The notes beneath the pieces are model-generated. The model did not search any database. It had not been told where the DNA came from and worked only from the letters and a program-made list of their open reading frames with translations. The position numbers were made by a program, and so were the translations under genes. A DNA stretch of 55,363 nt from Flavobacteriales bacterium UBA7519. GTDB lineage: Bacteria; Bacteroidota; Bacteroidia; Flavobacteriales; Weeksellaceae. The stretch is from NCBI GenBank assembly GCA_002476905.1, contig DLND01000106.1:1-55363 (forward strand). Reading direction: 5' to 3'. Shown here piece by piece: positions 8,432 to 18,171 of the stretch (positions are counted from its first letter, which is position 1; each line of letters begins with the position of its first letter).

Positions 8432-9462
8432 ATACAACAGCAACTATTAACAGAAGTAACAACTTAGATTTTCTTCGCCTACTGTTTGCAAGTCTGGTAA
8501 TAGTATCGCATTCGTTCCCATTAACAGGACAACCTGAGATAGCTGGTGTATTCACGAATGACCAACTAAGTCTTGGATCATTATCTGTAGATTGTTTTTT
8601 CATTATGAGTGGCTACCTCATCTTTCAAAGTCTGGAACGCAGTAAAACATTACTAAGTTATCTTTGGAAAAGAATCTTGAGATTGTTTCCAGCTCTTTTT
8701 ATTTTACTCATAATCACATTACTGATATTACCTTTTCTATATAATGGTGCCGATATCTCCAAAGAATCTTCTTATTGGTCTTATCTACCTAATGGATTAT
8801 CATTGTACCGAATTCAGTATAATGTTAACGGTGTTTTTGAAAACAATCTTTATCCAAAAGCAATCAATGGAAGTCTTTGGTCCTTAAGTTATGAATTCAC
8901 ATTATACTTGATTTTGATGATTATATTTCCTTTCAGGAAAAATAAAAATATTGTCCGAATAATAATGATAATCATTTTCTTGATTTGCTATATACTGTTA
9001 CAATTTCGGCCTTCATTTTTGAGTAACCTATTCCATTATATCATTCGTGACAGCAGTATTTTCTACAAGTTAGCAGCGTTCTTTTTTGCAGGATCTATAC
9101 TCAGTTTTTTTAATTTGAAGACTTATAACACCTTGTTTATTAGGATTGGTATTACTTTATCCATTATCTTATCATTGATTATTGGCTGTTATCAGATTGT
9201 GGCTCCTTTTTTATTGTCTGTCCTGACTTTACAATTAGCCACTCTCAATACACCACCTATTAATATGGTTGGCAAAAAGTGGGGAGACATTTCATATGGC
9301 GTGTACATCTACGGATTTCTATTACAGCAGATTCTTATGAATTATCTGGTTTTGAATCCTTTTCAACTGATGCTGATTTCTCTACCTGCGACATATATTT
9401 TAGCTTATTTCTCCTGGCATCTTGTGGAAGAGAAAATGCTGAGATATAAAAACATTCTTTAA
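8428..9462 (+). CDS. Membrane O-acyltransferase, OafA/YrhL type (acyltransferase family 3)
   Basis: A 344-residue protein with about ten membrane segments. The N-terminal motif NNLDFLRLLFASLVIVSHSF contains the histidine conserved in acyltransferase-3 proteins. The following SVDCFFIMSGYLIFQSL and the WKRILRLFPAL helix are family signatures. These enzymes O-acetylate or O-acylate surface sugars, with the acyl donor on the cytoplasmic side. Position in the operon between two glycosyltransferases points to modification of the cluster's own glycan. It overlaps the preceding gene by four bases and is followed after four bases by a GT2 gene. Confidence 0.87.
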   Translation: MNTTATINRSNNLDFLRLLFASLVIVSHSFPLTGQPEIAGVFTNDQLSLGSLSVDCFFIMSGYLIFQSLERSKTLLSYLWKRILRLFPALFILLIITLLILPFLYNGADISKESSYWSYLPNGLSLYRIQYNVNGVFENNLYPKAINGSLWSLSYEFTLYLILMIIFPFRKNKNIVRIIMIIIFLICYILLQFRPSFLSNLFHYIIRDSSIFYKLAAFFFAGSILSFFNLKTYNTLFIRIGITLSIILSLIIGCYQIVAPFLLSVLTLQLATLNTPPINMVGKKWGDISYGVYIYGFLLQQILMNYLVLNPFQLMLISLPATYILAYFSWHLVEEKMLRYKNIL

Positions 9463-9466
9463 CATT

Positions 9467-10366
9467 ATGACACAACTTGCAATAATAATTCCTTATTATA
9501 AACTCAATTATTTTAAAGCTACTCTAGATTCTCTTTCATCTCAGACAGATAAACGATTTTCGGTTTATATAGGAAACGATTGCAGCCCTCAAAATCCAGA
9601 AGACCTAATCCAATCATACGAAGGTAAATTCCCAATTGTATATAAACGATTTAAAAATAATCTTGGCGGAAAATACCTTACCAAGCAATGGGATCGTTGT
9701 ATAGAGCTTTCGGCAAAAGAAGAGTGGATGATGATCCTAGGAGATGATGATACTATTTCCGAAAATTATGTGGAAGAATTTTATAAAAATTTGAAAATAG
9801 CAGAAGAGAAAAATATACAGGTTATAAGATTTGCATCCAAACTGATTGATGAAGATGGAAAAAGCATTTCTGATTTATATACTAATCCGGAGTTGGAACT
9901 AGCGGCCACATCATATATTAGAACATTAAAAGGAAATGGCAGAAGCACATTAACCGAACACATATTCAGTAGGAAAACCTACAAAAAATATGGTTTTAAG
10001 GAGTTTCCTGTTGCATTTGGCAGTGATAATGTCGCTTGGTTAGAATTTCCGGAAATGAGAGAAATTTTTAGTATTAATAATGCCTTTGCTAATATCAGAA
10101 TTTCCAGAGATCATCTTTCATCTAAAGCTGATGACAACTTAAAAAAGCAGAGAAAGCAGGGGATTTATCAGTTTAACCGGTATATCATCGCAAACTATGC
10201 GAAGTATTTTGAGATAGAAGATCAATTTTCTATTTTGAAAAAAGCTTATAAAAATCTTCGTACTTCAGACAGGGACATTTTCAAAGCAGTAGAGTTCTGC
10301 TGTTTCATTATAATAAAAATTGGGCTTTCAAAGGCTATGGATATTATAAAAAATAACAGAAATTAA
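9467..10366 (+). CDS. Glycosyltransferase family 2
   Basis: A 299-residue GT-A fold enzyme. It has the N-terminal strand LAIIIPYYKLNYF, nucleotide-binding SVYIGNDCSPQNP near residue 35, and MILGDDDTISENY near residue 90, which supplies the DxD-like metal site. The C-terminal 80 residues are basic and helical without a clear transmembrane anchor. It should transfer one sugar residue during repeat-unit assembly on the cytoplasmic face. Its stop codon shares the tetranucleotide TTAA with the stop of the convergent next gene, leaving no room for a terminator between them. Confidence 0.85.
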   Translation: MTQLAIIIPYYKLNYFKATLDSLSSQTDKRFSVYIGNDCSPQNPEDLIQSYEGKFPIVYKRFKNNLGGKYLTKQWDRCIELSAKEEWMMILGDDDTISENYVEEFYKNLKIAEEKNIQVIRFASKLIDEDGKSISDLYTNPELELAATSYIRTLKGNGRSTLTEHIFSRKTYKKYGFKEFPVAFGSDNVAWLEFPEMREIFSINNAFANIRISRDHLSSKADDNLKKQRKQGIYQFNRYIIANYAKYFEIEDQFSILKKAYKNLRTSDRDIFKAVEFCCFIIIKIGLSKAMDIIKNNRN

Positions 10367-11226
10367 TCTCTTTTTAATTTCTTTTTGATTCTATTTAAAA
10401 AAAACCACATGTTCCAGTAAAAAGATAAGTCAAAAAACTTTTTAAAAAAAGAAATGTGTTTTGCAGACATCGCTATTTTCCAATAGTGAATCACAAAATT
10501 TTCCTTCTCAATTTTAGAATATTTTCTATTATTTATTTTTTCCTTAAAGTACAGCATGCTGTATTGGGGGCTTTCCAACATTCTTTTCCAACTGTTAGCA
10601 GACAAGCCATCGGGTTGATAATCGCCAAATGCTAAAACTTTATCCGTGTATAACAGTTCATACTTATCAAGGATTCTATCTCCAATCAAGGATTCTCTGC
10701 AAAATTTTTCTCCCATGAATACAGGAAACGGAAACGCTTTTGCGATGTGTGTTTTAAAACAGATTATCAACTCACCATTAAACTCCCAATTATAGTCAAA
10801 ATAAGTTCCAATTTGTTTTACCTTACCATAGTTTTGAATATTTATTGGATGGGACGGAGAAAAATGGATGAAAGTAAAGCCAGCTATATTGCTCTTATCT
10901 TGAACTTCATTTATTAACTCTAAACATTCTTCAACAGTCTCATTAGCTAAAAAATCGTCACTATCAACAACAAAAAAATATTCGCCATTTGCCTTTTCTA
11001 AGCCATAATTCAGAGCTATATGCTTTCCCCCATTCTCTTGCTGATAGTACTCTATAGAAAACTGTGATCTGTCAAAACTTTCGACTACGTCAGCAGTATT
11101 ATCTGTAGATCCATCATCAATAATAATCCACTCAAAATTTTTTTTTGTCTGGCTAAGGAGACTTTTATACAATTTTTGGAGTAGAATTGCACGGTTATAT
11201 GTTGGCGTGCATATAGTTATTTTCAT
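10363..11226 (-). CDS. Glycosyltransferase family 2 (inverted gene)
   Basis: A 287-residue GT-A enzyme on the minus strand inside an otherwise plus-strand operon. Visible motifs are ITICTPTYNRAILLQKLY at the start, IIDDGSTDNTADVV near residue 35-48 and YFFVVDSDDFLANETV near 85-100, the metal-binding acidic cluster. ENGGKHIALNYGLEKA is also classical for this family. Donor and acceptor cannot be inferred. The gene ends inside the stop of the upstream plus-strand gene and starts 63 bp from a divergent glycosyltransferase, so it reads like a single inserted or inverted cassette. Confidence 0.87.
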   Translation of the reverse strand: MKITICTPTYNRAILLQKLYKSLLSQTKKNFEWIIIDDGSTDNTADVVESFDRSQFSIEYYQQENGGKHIALNYGLEKANGEYFFVVDSDDFLANETVEECLELINEVQDKSNIAGFTFIHFSPSHPINIQNYGKVKQIGTYFDYNWEFNGELIICFKTHIAKAFPFPVFMGEKFCRESLIGDRILDKYELLYTDKVLAFGDYQPDGLSANSWKRMLESPQYSMLYFKEKINNRKYSKIEKENFVIHYWKIAMSAKHISFFKKFFDLSFYWNMWFFLNRIKKKLKRD

Positions 11227-11230
11227 ATTA

Positions 11231-11246
11231 CAAATTTATATATTTG
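11231..11246. promoter_or_regulatory. Back-to-back divergent -7 promoter elements
   Basis: CAAATTTA (TAAATTTG on the minus strand, 11231-11238) lies directly against TATATTTG on the plus strand (11239-11246). Both match the Bacteroidetes -7 consensus TAnnTTTG, and they point to the two divergent glycosyltransferase genes. The minus-strand start codon lies only about five bases beyond its element, so that transcript would be nearly leaderless or start from another site. Clear -33 TTG elements at ideal spacing were not found. Confidence 0.4.
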
Positions 11247-11289
11247 TTGACAATTAGCAGAATAAGTCTTTCAAAAGAAATCCTAAAAA

Positions 11290-12234
11290 ATGAATAACAC
11301 ACAACCTCTTGTTGCTGTCTTCATGATCTCATACAATCACCAAGATTTTGTTACTGAAGCGCTAGATAGCGTTCTAAAACAAAACACAAAATTTGATTTC
11401 AGGATATTTCTTTCGGACGATGCTTCTACGGATGACACTAAAAAAGTTATAGATTCTTATTTGGAAAATCATCCCAAAAAGCATTTAGTAACATTCATCA
11501 AACAAGAAAAAAATCTTGGATGGATGCCCAATTTCATTTATACATTACAAAAATGTAAAGATTCTGGCGCTAAGTATATTGCGCTGTGTGAAGGTGATGA
11601 CTTTTGGTCAAACGAGGATAAACTTCAGAAACAAGTAGACTTATTAGAGTCTAGTGACGATGTTGTTTTGGCTTGTCACCGTTACAAAGAATTATACAAT
11701 GACGGTTCTACCTCAGATTGCCCCTTTTTTAGGAAGGATTTTTTTCAGGGTAAAGATTCATTCAAATTTACACAATCAGATTTTGAAAATTTTATGCGTA
11801 TTCAGACTATGACAATTGTTTTCCGAACAGATGTGTTAGATCTTAGTCTTAGAAAAAAATATAATTATTACTGCGATACACATATTAAGCATCATATTTT
11901 AGATCACGGATTAGGGATATATACAGCAGATAATGATGCTGTTTACAGAGTTCATGGCAATAATGTTTTTTTATCTCAGGACGAAAGAAAAAAAATTAAG
12001 TTCACTTACGATGTATACAAAGATCTACTAGAGAAAAACAATTCTGTAGGTTATAAAAATTTGTTAAATATATCAATGAGGCAAAGAATTAATAATGAGT
12101 TAAAGACCAATAGATTAAATGTTTTCGATTCCTACTACAGACAGCTATTGTTTCAGCAATTCAGGGATACAAAATCTGTAGCTCTCTTTGCTAAAAATTT
12201 TTTCAAAGGATTGATAAATACTAAAAATAAATGA
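11290..12234 (+). CDS. Glycosyltransferase family 2
   Basis: A 314-residue GT-A enzyme. Diagnostic segments are PLVAVFMISYNHQDFVTEAL at the N-terminus, IFLSDDASTDDTKKV near residue 36-50 and CEGDDFWSNEDKLQKQVDLL near 97-116. The latter pattern (GDDyW followed by KLqkQvdfLe) defines the common capsule/O-antigen GT2 group. The broken gene at 20727 belonged to the same group. The last codons overlap the start of the GT32 gene by ATGA. It begins a new transcription unit after the divergent promoter region at 11227-11289. Confidence 0.87.
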   Translation: MNNTQPLVAVFMISYNHQDFVTEALDSVLKQNTKFDFRIFLSDDASTDDTKKVIDSYLENHPKKHLVTFIKQEKNLGWMPNFIYTLQKCKDSGAKYIALCEGDDFWSNEDKLQKQVDLLESSDDVVLACHRYKELYNDGSTSDCPFFRKDFFQGKDSFKFTQSDFENFMRIQTMTIVFRTDVLDLSLRKKYNYYCDTHIKHHILDHGLGIYTADNDAVYRVHGNNVFLSQDERKKIKFTYDVYKDLLEKNNSVGYKNLLNISMRQRINNELKTNRLNVFDSYYRQLLFQQFRDTKSVALFAKNFFKGLINTKNK

Positions 12235-13013
12235 TCCCCAAAAAAATACACTATTGCTGGTTTGGCGGCAATCCAAAACCAGAATCCTTCTATATGTGCC
12301 TGGATTCCTGGAAAAAAAATCTCCCCGACTATGAAATCATAGAATGGAACGAAACCAACTTTGATATCAATTGTTGTGAATACGTTCGTCTGGCAGCAGA
12401 AAAGAAAAAATGGGCATTTGTTTCAGATTATGCGAGAGCAGTAGCTCTTTTCGAGCAAGGTGGAATCTATATGGATATAGACGTGGAAGTCAAGTTTTCT
12501 CTTGATGAGTTTCTTGTTCACCGTGCATTTTCTGGCTTCGAAATCAAAGGTTCTCCTTTTACAGCTCTTTGGGCAACAGAAAAAGATCACCCTTGGCCAA
12601 AAAAAGTTTTAGAGTTTTATAATCAGAAAACAGATTTTGATCTAACAACCAATACGGTTTTTGTCTCTGATCTTTTGATTAATCACTATAAAGCCAATCC
12701 AGAAAAAGATGAATATCAAGAACTTGCAGATGGAATCGTGATCTATCCTTCAACTTACTTTTGTTTGGATCTTCCGAAGAATTATGCCACCCATCATTTT
12801 GTAGGAACTTGGCATGAGCGTGATACCCCTAATCCTTTTAAAGATTATGTCCACACCTATTTTCATTTGAAAAATGTTGCGGAAATCAAACAAGGGAAAA
12901 AAGAAATTCATAATGCAGTGAACAACCTCAAGATTATCACAGCAGACGAAATTCTGAATCAATTTCCTTTGAAAATGTTACTTAAAAATATTTTAAAACG
13001 CATCAAGCCCTAA
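12231..13013 (+). CDS. Glycosyltransferase family 32 (Och1-like DXD protein)
   Basis: A 260-residue protein with all the signatures of GT32 sugar transferases: IPKKIHYCWFGGNPKPESF at the N-terminus, WAFVSDYARAVALFEQGGIY around residue 60-80, and the DxD motif in YMDIDVEV directly after it. ATHHFVGTWHER near residue 185-200 is the conserved C-terminal histidine/tryptophan region. Such enzymes usually transfer mannose, galactose or GlcNAc from a nucleotide sugar. It is coupled to the preceding GT2 by a four-base overlap. Confidence 0.9.
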   Translation: MIPKKIHYCWFGGNPKPESFYMCLDSWKKNLPDYEIIEWNETNFDINCCEYVRLAAEKKKWAFVSDYARAVALFEQGGIYMDIDVEVKFSLDEFLVHRAFSGFEIKGSPFTALWATEKDHPWPKKVLEFYNQKTDFDLTTNTVFVSDLLINHYKANPEKDEYQELADGIVIYPSTYFCLDLPKNYATHHFVGTWHERDTPNPFKDYVHTYFHLKNVAEIKQGKKEIHNAVNNLKIITADEILNQFPLKMLLKNILKRIKP

Positions 13014-13043
13014 GATTTATTATTTTTGTAAAAAACAGCTTTG

Positions 13044-14123
13044 ATGAGTCATAAAATAGCCATTATTTATGGAACCAGACCAGAATTTCTAAAAGTTTTT
13101 CCGGTTATCAATCAATTTCATCTTCAAAATAAAGACATTTTAATTGTAAATACTGGTCAGCACGATGATCTTCTTTCCAACATGGAAGAAAGCTTCGACA
13201 TAAAGCCGGATTTTCGACTCTCTGTACAGTCACTCGATTTTACCAATTCGAACTTGATTGCAAAACTCATCAACAGCTTGTCAGACCTTATTCACAAAGA
13301 AAATATCACTAAAATCGTAGCGCAGGGCGATACGTTTACGGTTTTGGCTTCTTCTATCGTAGCTTTTTTGGAAAAAAGAAAATTTTATCATATCGAAGCT
13401 GGTCTTAGAACGTCAGATATTAGATTGCCTTTTCCGGAAGAATATAATAGACGAGTAGTTTCTCTTGGCAGTGATGTTAATTTTGCACCTACAACTTTAT
13501 CTCAGAATAATCTTTTGAAGGAGGGAATTCCGAGTGATAAAATATTATTGACAGGAAACACAATTGTAGATATGATTCAATATATTCTTGACAAAGAAAA
13601 TATTAAAATCGAATATCAAAACAAGGTTTTCATCACAGCGCACAGAAGGGAAAATATAGGAAAACCATTACAGGAAATCTCGCAATCTATCAAAGAATTA
13701 GCTATAGAAAATCCTAATATTATTTTTGAATGGGCTCTGCATCCAAATCCAAATACAAGAAAGATTATTCTAGATGTATTTCAAAATGAGAAACCAGAAA
13801 ATCTAATTTTCACAGAACCACTTCCCTATCTGGAAACTATCCGGAAAATGGCAACCGCCAAATTAATTATTTCAGATTCAGGAGGAATACAAGAGGAAGC
13901 TCCTAGCCTTAAAAAACGAATCTTAATTTTACGCGAAGAAACAGAAAGACCAGAAGTTCTAGATTGTAATTGTGGAATATTAGTAGGTCACGATTTACAA
14001 AAGATAAAATCTGAGTTCTATAAAATTTGGGACGATGAGAAGGAGTTCATGTTCAAAGCCGATAAAAATCCTTTTGGAGACGGAAAAGCTTCTGAATTAA
14101 TACTAAAAGCGCTTTTACAATGA
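13044..14123 (+). CDS. wecB: UDP-N-acetylglucosamine 2-epimerase, non-hydrolysing
   Basis: A 359-residue protein of normal WecB length. Signatures include KIAIIYGTRPEFLKVFPVI at the N-terminus, the GDTFTVLASSI segment with its nucleotide-contacting aspartate, HIEAGLRTSD, and a C-terminal DSGGIQEEAPSL loop that binds the UDP moiety. It interconverts UDP-GlcNAc and UDP-ManNAc. ATG 13044 is preferred over the TTG one codon upstream. It overlaps the following SDR gene by ATGA. In this cluster it could supply UDP-ManNAc directly, or act on a modified UDP-HexNAc made with the SDR enzymes that follow. Confidence 0.9.
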   Translation: MSHKIAIIYGTRPEFLKVFPVINQFHLQNKDILIVNTGQHDDLLSNMEESFDIKPDFRLSVQSLDFTNSNLIAKLINSLSDLIHKENITKIVAQGDTFTVLASSIVAFLEKRKFYHIEAGLRTSDIRLPFPEEYNRRVVSLGSDVNFAPTTLSQNNLLKEGIPSDKILLTGNTIVDMIQYILDKENIKIEYQNKVFITAHRRENIGKPLQEISQSIKELAIENPNIIFEWALHPNPNTRKIILDVFQNEKPENLIFTEPLPYLETIRKMATAKLIISDSGGIQEEAPSLKKRILILREETERPEVLDCNCGILVGHDLQKIKSEFYKIWDDEKEFMFKADKNPFGDGKASELILKALLQ

Positions 14124-14800
14124 TATTTGGCAGAGGTCTTATCGCATCTCTTTTCAGAGACATGGATCAGGAAAATATTATTTTATTTGCTTCCGGTGTT
14201 TCTAATTCCCTGGAAGACAACCCACAAGAATTTTTGAGAGAGGAAAACCTCATCAAAAAGACAATGGAAGAAAATCCGGACAAACTATTTATTTATTTCT
14301 CGACTTGCAGCATCTACGACTCCTCCAAAACGGGCAGTGATTATGTTTTTCACAAACTGAAAATGGAACAATTAATCAAAAATTCCTGCAGAAAATATCT
14401 GATTCTAAGAGTTAGTAATGCGGTTGGAAATGGTGGCAATCCCAATTTGCTGATGAACTATCTCATCCGATCAGTTAAAAACAATGACACTATTAATGTC
14501 CATACAAAAGCAACTAGAAACCTCATAGATGCCGAAGATATAAAAAACATTACTTTTCAATTAATTGAGAAATCTGAGTTGAACAAAATAGTGAATGTGG
14601 CTTATGTTCAAAACTACACGATCATTGAAATATTAGAAATCATCGAACGTTTTTACAATACCAACATCTATCTTAATCTTATTAAAAGTGGTTCTGGTTA
14701 TGACATTAACATTCCGGATGTTGAAGATTATTTTAGAATTAACAATCTTAATAACAAAGAATCATATCTTTGCCGAATTTTAGAGAAATATTACTCTTAA
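14120..14800 (+). CDS. Short NAD-dependent epimerase/dehydratase-like protein
   Basis: A 226-residue member of the extended SDR superfamily, clearly shorter than the usual 280-340. The dinucleotide loop GRGLIA sits only four residues from the start, so the first beta strand is minimal. A catalytic-type serine region follows (YFSTCSIYDSS) and then the Y-x3-K pair in YVFHKLKME. LRVSNAVGNGGNPN matches the usual L-R-x-x-N-x-x-G segment. Its place between wecB and a UDP-GlcNAc 4-epimerase suggests a nucleotide-sugar reductase or epimerase (RmlD/FnlB-like role), but the substrate is unknown. Confidence 0.7.
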   Translation: MIFGRGLIASLFRDMDQENIILFASGVSNSLEDNPQEFLREENLIKKTMEENPDKLFIYFSTCSIYDSSKTGSDYVFHKLKMEQLIKNSCRKYLILRVSNAVGNGGNPNLLMNYLIRSVKNNDTINVHTKATRNLIDAEDIKNITFQLIEKSELNKIVNVAYVQNYTIIEILEIIERFYNTNIYLNLIKSGSGYDINIPDVEDYFRINNLNNKESYLCRILEKYYS

Positions 14801-14803
14801 ACT

Positions 14804-15799
14804 ATGAACGATTTTAAAAATAAACTTAACAATAAAAATATTCTGGTCACTGGTGGCGCTGGTTTTATTGGTTCCAATCTTTGTGAAGAACTTATAAGCC
14901 TGGGCGCAAATGTGACTTGCCTTGATAACTTTTCTACAGGTTTCCGAGAAAATCTGGATGCGATTAAAGACCATCCCAATTTCAAATTAATAGAAGGTGA
15001 CATCCGTAATTTGGAAGACTGTAAAACAGCTTGTGCAAATCAGGATTTTGTATTGCACGAAGCAGCATTAGGCTCTGTTCCAAGATCAATCAATGATCCA
15101 ATTACAAGTAATGATGTGAATGTTGGTGGATTTCTGAACATGCTTGTTGCAGCCAGAGATGCCAACGTAAAAAGATTTGTTTATGCCGCAAGTTCATCTA
15201 CTTACGGCGATTCTGAAAGTCTTCCAAAGGTGGAAGATGTGATTGGGAAACCATTGTCGCCGTATGCGATTACAAAATATGTCAACGAGTTATATGCTGA
15301 TGTTTTCAAAAGAACTTATGATTTCGATACGATTGGCTTAAGATATTTTAATGTTTTTGGAAGAAAGCAGAATCCAAATGGTGCTTACGCTGCCGTAATA
15401 CCAAAATTCGTAATGCAATTGATGAATCACGAATCTCCTGTTATCAACGGTGGTGGAGAATATTCCCGAGACTTCACTTATATCGACAATGTTATTTTGA
15501 TGAATCTTTTGGCACTAACTTCGGATAACTCAGCGTCAGTAAACCAAGTTTACAATACGGCTTTCGGAGAAAGAACAACGCTGAATGATCTTGTAAGTAA
15601 TCTGAAAGAATATTTATCCGATTTTGACCCTAAAATTGCAGAAGTAGAAGTTATCTACGGCGATTACCGTAAAGGCGATGTACCACATTCTCTTGCGAGT
15701 ATCGATAAAGCAAAAAATTTATTAGAATATCAGCCAAAACACTCTATGAAAGAAGGTTTGAAAGAAGCTGTAAAATGGTACTGGAACAATCTAAAATAA
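14804..15799 (+). CDS. wbpP: UDP-N-acetylglucosamine 4-epimerase (WbpP/TviC-like SDR)
   Basis: A 331-residue extended SDR. It has the NAD loop [10 protein letters not shown] near residue 17-26, [11 protein letters not shown] with the catalytic serine/threonine, and the Y-x3-K motif in [30 protein letters not shown] is the diagnostic stretch of WbpP/TviC/Gne-type epimerases that prefer N-acetylated substrates. It should interconvert UDP-GlcNAc and UDP-GalNAc, or the corresponding uronates. It lies four bases ahead of the dehydrogenase gene, the same partnership as wbpP-wbpO in Pseudomonas aeruginosa and tviB-tviC in Salmonella Typhi. Confidence 0.88.
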   Translation: MNDFKNKLNNKNILVTGGAGFIGSNLCEELISLGANVTCLDNFSTGFRENLDAIKDHPNFKLIEGDIRNLEDCKTACANQDFVLHEAALGSVPRSINDPITSNDVNVGGFLNMLVAARDANVKRFVYAASSSTYGDSESLPKVEDVIGKPLSPYAITKYVNELYADVFKRTYDFDTIGLRYFNVFGRKQNPNGAYAAVIPKFVMQLMNHESPVINGGGEYSRDFTYIDNVILMNLLALTSDNSASVNQVYNTAFGERTTLNDLVSNLKEYLSDFDPKIAEVEVIYGDYRKGDVPHSLASIDKAKNLLEYQPKHSMKEGLKEAVKWYWNNLK

Positions 15800-15803
15800 A
15801 ACA

Positions 15804-17090
15804 ATGGATCATAAAATTACAATCATAGGTCTTGGTTATGTAGGCCTTCCTTTAGCAAGATTATTCTCTACAAAATATCCTGTTGTAGGATTTGATATTA
15901 ATGAAAAAAGAATCGCAGATCTCAACGCTGGAAAAGATGATACACTGGAAGTCGAAGATGATTTGCTGAAATCTGCTTTGGTTCCAAACAATCCGAATTT
16001 TGGAGAAACAGGATTATTCTGTTCCAACAAGTTTGAGGACATTGCAGATTCTAACATTTATGTTGTAACAGTACCCACACCTGTTGACAAAAACAATCGT
16101 CCCGATCTTACACCGCTTTACAAAGCGAGTGAAACAGTTGCCAAAGTTCTGAAGAAAGGAGACATTGTGATTTACGAATCCACTGTTTATCCTGGTGTAA
16201 CAGAAGAAGAATGTATTCCTGTCTTGGAAAAAAATACCGGAATGAAATTCAATGTTGATTTCTTTGCAGGTTATTCTCCGGAGAGAATCAATCCAGGCGA
16301 TAAACTTCATACCGTTGAAAAAATCCTAAAAGTAACTGCTGGTTCTACGCCGGAAATCGGAAAAATTGTAGATGATCTTTACAAATCAGTGATTGTTGCA
16401 GGAACGCATCTGGCTCCAACAATTAAAGTTGCTGAAGCAGCTAAAGTGATAGAAAATTCTCAGAGGGATATTAATATCGCATTCGTAAACGAATTGGCAA
16501 AGATTTTCAACCTGATGGGAATCGACACCCATGATGTTTTAACTGCTGCGGGTACAAAATGGAATTTCCTTCCGTTCAAACCAGGTTTGGTTGGAGGACA
16601 CTGTATTGGTGTAGATCCTTATTATCTGGCGCAGAAAGCTCAGGAATTTGGTTATCATCCGGAAATTATATTAGCTGGACGCAGAATGAATGACTCAATG
16701 GGCCAATATGTTGCCAGCGAAACCGTGAAGCAAATGCTAAGACAGGATCTAAAAGTTAACGGTTCTGATGTCTTAGTTTTAGGATTTACTTTCAAAGAAA
16801 ATTGTCCCGATGTTAGAAATACCAAAGTGGTAGATGTTGTGAAAAATCTTGAGGAATACGGCATCAATGTTTCGATTTACGATCCTTGGGCTAATCCAGA
16901 AGAAGTGAAACACGAATACGGTCTAGAAACCTCTACAAAACCACCTTTCAAAAAATATGATGCTGTAGTTTTAGCAGTTTCTCATAAAGAATTTGAGAAT
17001 CTTAACATCAAAAATCTTCTTTCCGAAAAAGGTATTATTTATGATGTGAAAGGCATTTTAGGAAAAGAAGATGGCGTGAAAAGACTGTAA
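15804..17090 (+). CDS. wbpO: UDP-N-acetylhexosamine 6-dehydrogenase (WbpO/TviB-like)
   Basis: A 428-residue nucleotide-sugar dehydrogenase with the NAD loop [10 protein letters not shown] near residue 9-18 and catalytic cysteine in [14 protein letters not shown] around residue 265. [16 protein letters not shown] and the C-terminal [13 protein letters not shown] are typical of the WbpO/TviB branch rather than the UDP-glucose dehydrogenase branch. It oxidises C6 of UDP-GalNAc or UDP-GlcNAc to the uronic acid in two NAD-dependent steps. With the epimerase upstream it should yield UDP-GalNAcA. Its TAA is directly followed by the reverse-strand stop of the convergent glycosyltransferase. Confidence 0.9.
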   Translation: MDHKITIIGLGYVGLPLARLFSTKYPVVGFDINEKRIADLNAGKDDTLEVEDDLLKSALVPNNPNFGETGLFCSNKFEDIADSNIYVVTVPTPVDKNNRPDLTPLYKASETVAKVLKKGDIVIYESTVYPGVTEEECIPVLEKNTGMKFNVDFFAGYSPERINPGDKLHTVEKILKVTAGSTPEIGKIVDDLYKSVIVAGTHLAPTIKVAEAAKVIENSQRDINIAFVNELAKIFNLMGIDTHDVLTAAGTKWNFLPFKPGLVGGHCIGVDPYYLAQKAQEFGYHPEIILAGRRMNDSMGQYVASETVKQMLRQDLKVNGSDVLVLGFTFKENCPDVRNTKVVDVVKNLEEYGINVSIYDPWANPEEVKHEYGLETSTKPPFKKYDAVVLAVSHKEFENLNIKNLLSEKGIIYDVKGILGKEDGVKRL

Positions 17091-18086
17091 TTATCGGTCA
17101 AATCTCCATCGGAAAAATTTGTATCCAACAAACAAAGGCAGGCGATAAAATAAGTCCTGCTTTTTTAGTTTCTTAGAATAATCCGAAGAAAAATAATTGC
17201 TTAAACTCAATCCAGACAACTGATTATAAGCCTTATAGCTTCTTTTCCAAAGTTCCTCATTTTGTTGGGCTTTCCAATTCATTTGTAAAGTTGTTGCTTT
17301 AAAATCGACCAGATATTCCAAAATTAATTTCTTGTTATAAAAATCTTTTTCTTCACGATAAGCCTTGTCCATATAAGATGCAATAGTAATCCAATTCCCA
17401 AAATGCTTCTCTCCCCTATTATGGATGATAGATTCACCGTGAAAATAATACAAATAAGTATCTTCTCTCAGGAAAGCAATTTTTTCAAACTTCAGCATAC
17501 TTTGGAAACTCCACAAAACGTCTTGAGAGAAGAGATCTTTTACAAAATACAGCTTATTTTTAATTAGAAAATCCATCCTTACAAGTTTGTCACAAGCCAT
17601 TACAGGATATTGACCTTTTACGAAGTTTTTCACTATTTCTTTATTACCTTCAAGAATGTTTTTCTCTGTTTTGATGGGGAAATAATTTCGCTTCCAATTT
17701 TCCTCTTCGTTGATGCAGACACTCTGTCCCAAGACCATTTCTGCATTGGTTTTTTCTGCCAATTCTACAAGATGCTCTATAGCATAATCTGTAATCTCGT
17801 CATCGCTATCCAGAAAATAGATGTATTTTCCTTTTGCCAGATCCATCCCAGCATTTCTAGCCATAGATAAACCTTGGTTAGTCGGCTGATTGAAAACAAT
17901 GAAATTAAAATCCGGATTTTTCTGAATAAATCTCTCAGCAATTTCCATAGACGAATCTGGTGTTAGATCGTTTACCAAGATACATTCGATATTTTTGTAG
18001 GTTTGACTAACAACCGAATGCAAACACCTTTCGATGAATTGTTCAACTTTATAGACAGGAATTACGATTGTAACAAGCGGAGTCAT
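17091..18086 (-). CDS. Glycosyltransferase family 2 (inverted gene)
   Basis: A 331-residue GT-A enzyme starting at the ATG whose complement is 18084-18086 (MTPLVTIVIPVYKVEQFI). The frame is open 55 codons further upstream, but that extension runs through AT-rich divergent promoter DNA and precedes the canonical GT2 start, so I rejected it. Motifs: CILVNDLTPDSSMEIAE near residue 34-50 and IYFLDSDDEITDYAIEHL near 85-102. A C-terminal YKLFRWRF-like basic helix ends the protein. The gene lies stop-to-stop with the WbpO gene (TAA|TTA). Confidence 0.87.
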   Translation of the reverse strand: MTPLVTIVIPVYKVEQFIERCLHSVVSQTYKNIECILVNDLTPDSSMEIAERFIQKNPDFNFIVFNQPTNQGLSMARNAGMDLAKGKYIYFLDSDDEITDYAIEHLVELAEKTNAEMVLGQSVCINEEENWKRNYFPIKTEKNILEGNKEIVKNFVKGQYPVMACDKLVRMDFLIKNKLYFVKDLFSQDVLWSFQSMLKFEKIAFLREDTYLYYFHGESIIHNRGEKHFGNWITIASYMDKAYREEKDFYNKKLILEYLVDFKATTLQMNWKAQQNEELWKRSYKAYNQLSGLSLSNYFSSDYSKKLKKQDLFYRLPLFVGYKFFRWRFDR

Positions 18087-18147
18087 CAGGTGTATTTTAA
18101 TTTTATTAAATTTAAGCAAAAATAGAAATAAAAATCTGGCATAAGAG

Positions 18148-18155
18148 TATCTTTG
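18148..18155 (+). promoter_or_regulatory. -7 promoter element for the acyltransferase operon
   Basis: TATCTTTG matches the Bacteroidetes -7 consensus and lies 16 bases before the ATG of the 18172 acyltransferase, in the 85-base divergent gap. On the other strand, TATTTTTG-like sequence in the same gap could serve the inverted glycosyltransferase. The -33 element is not obvious. Confidence 0.45.
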
Positions 18156-18171
18156 CATTAATAGAAACAAA

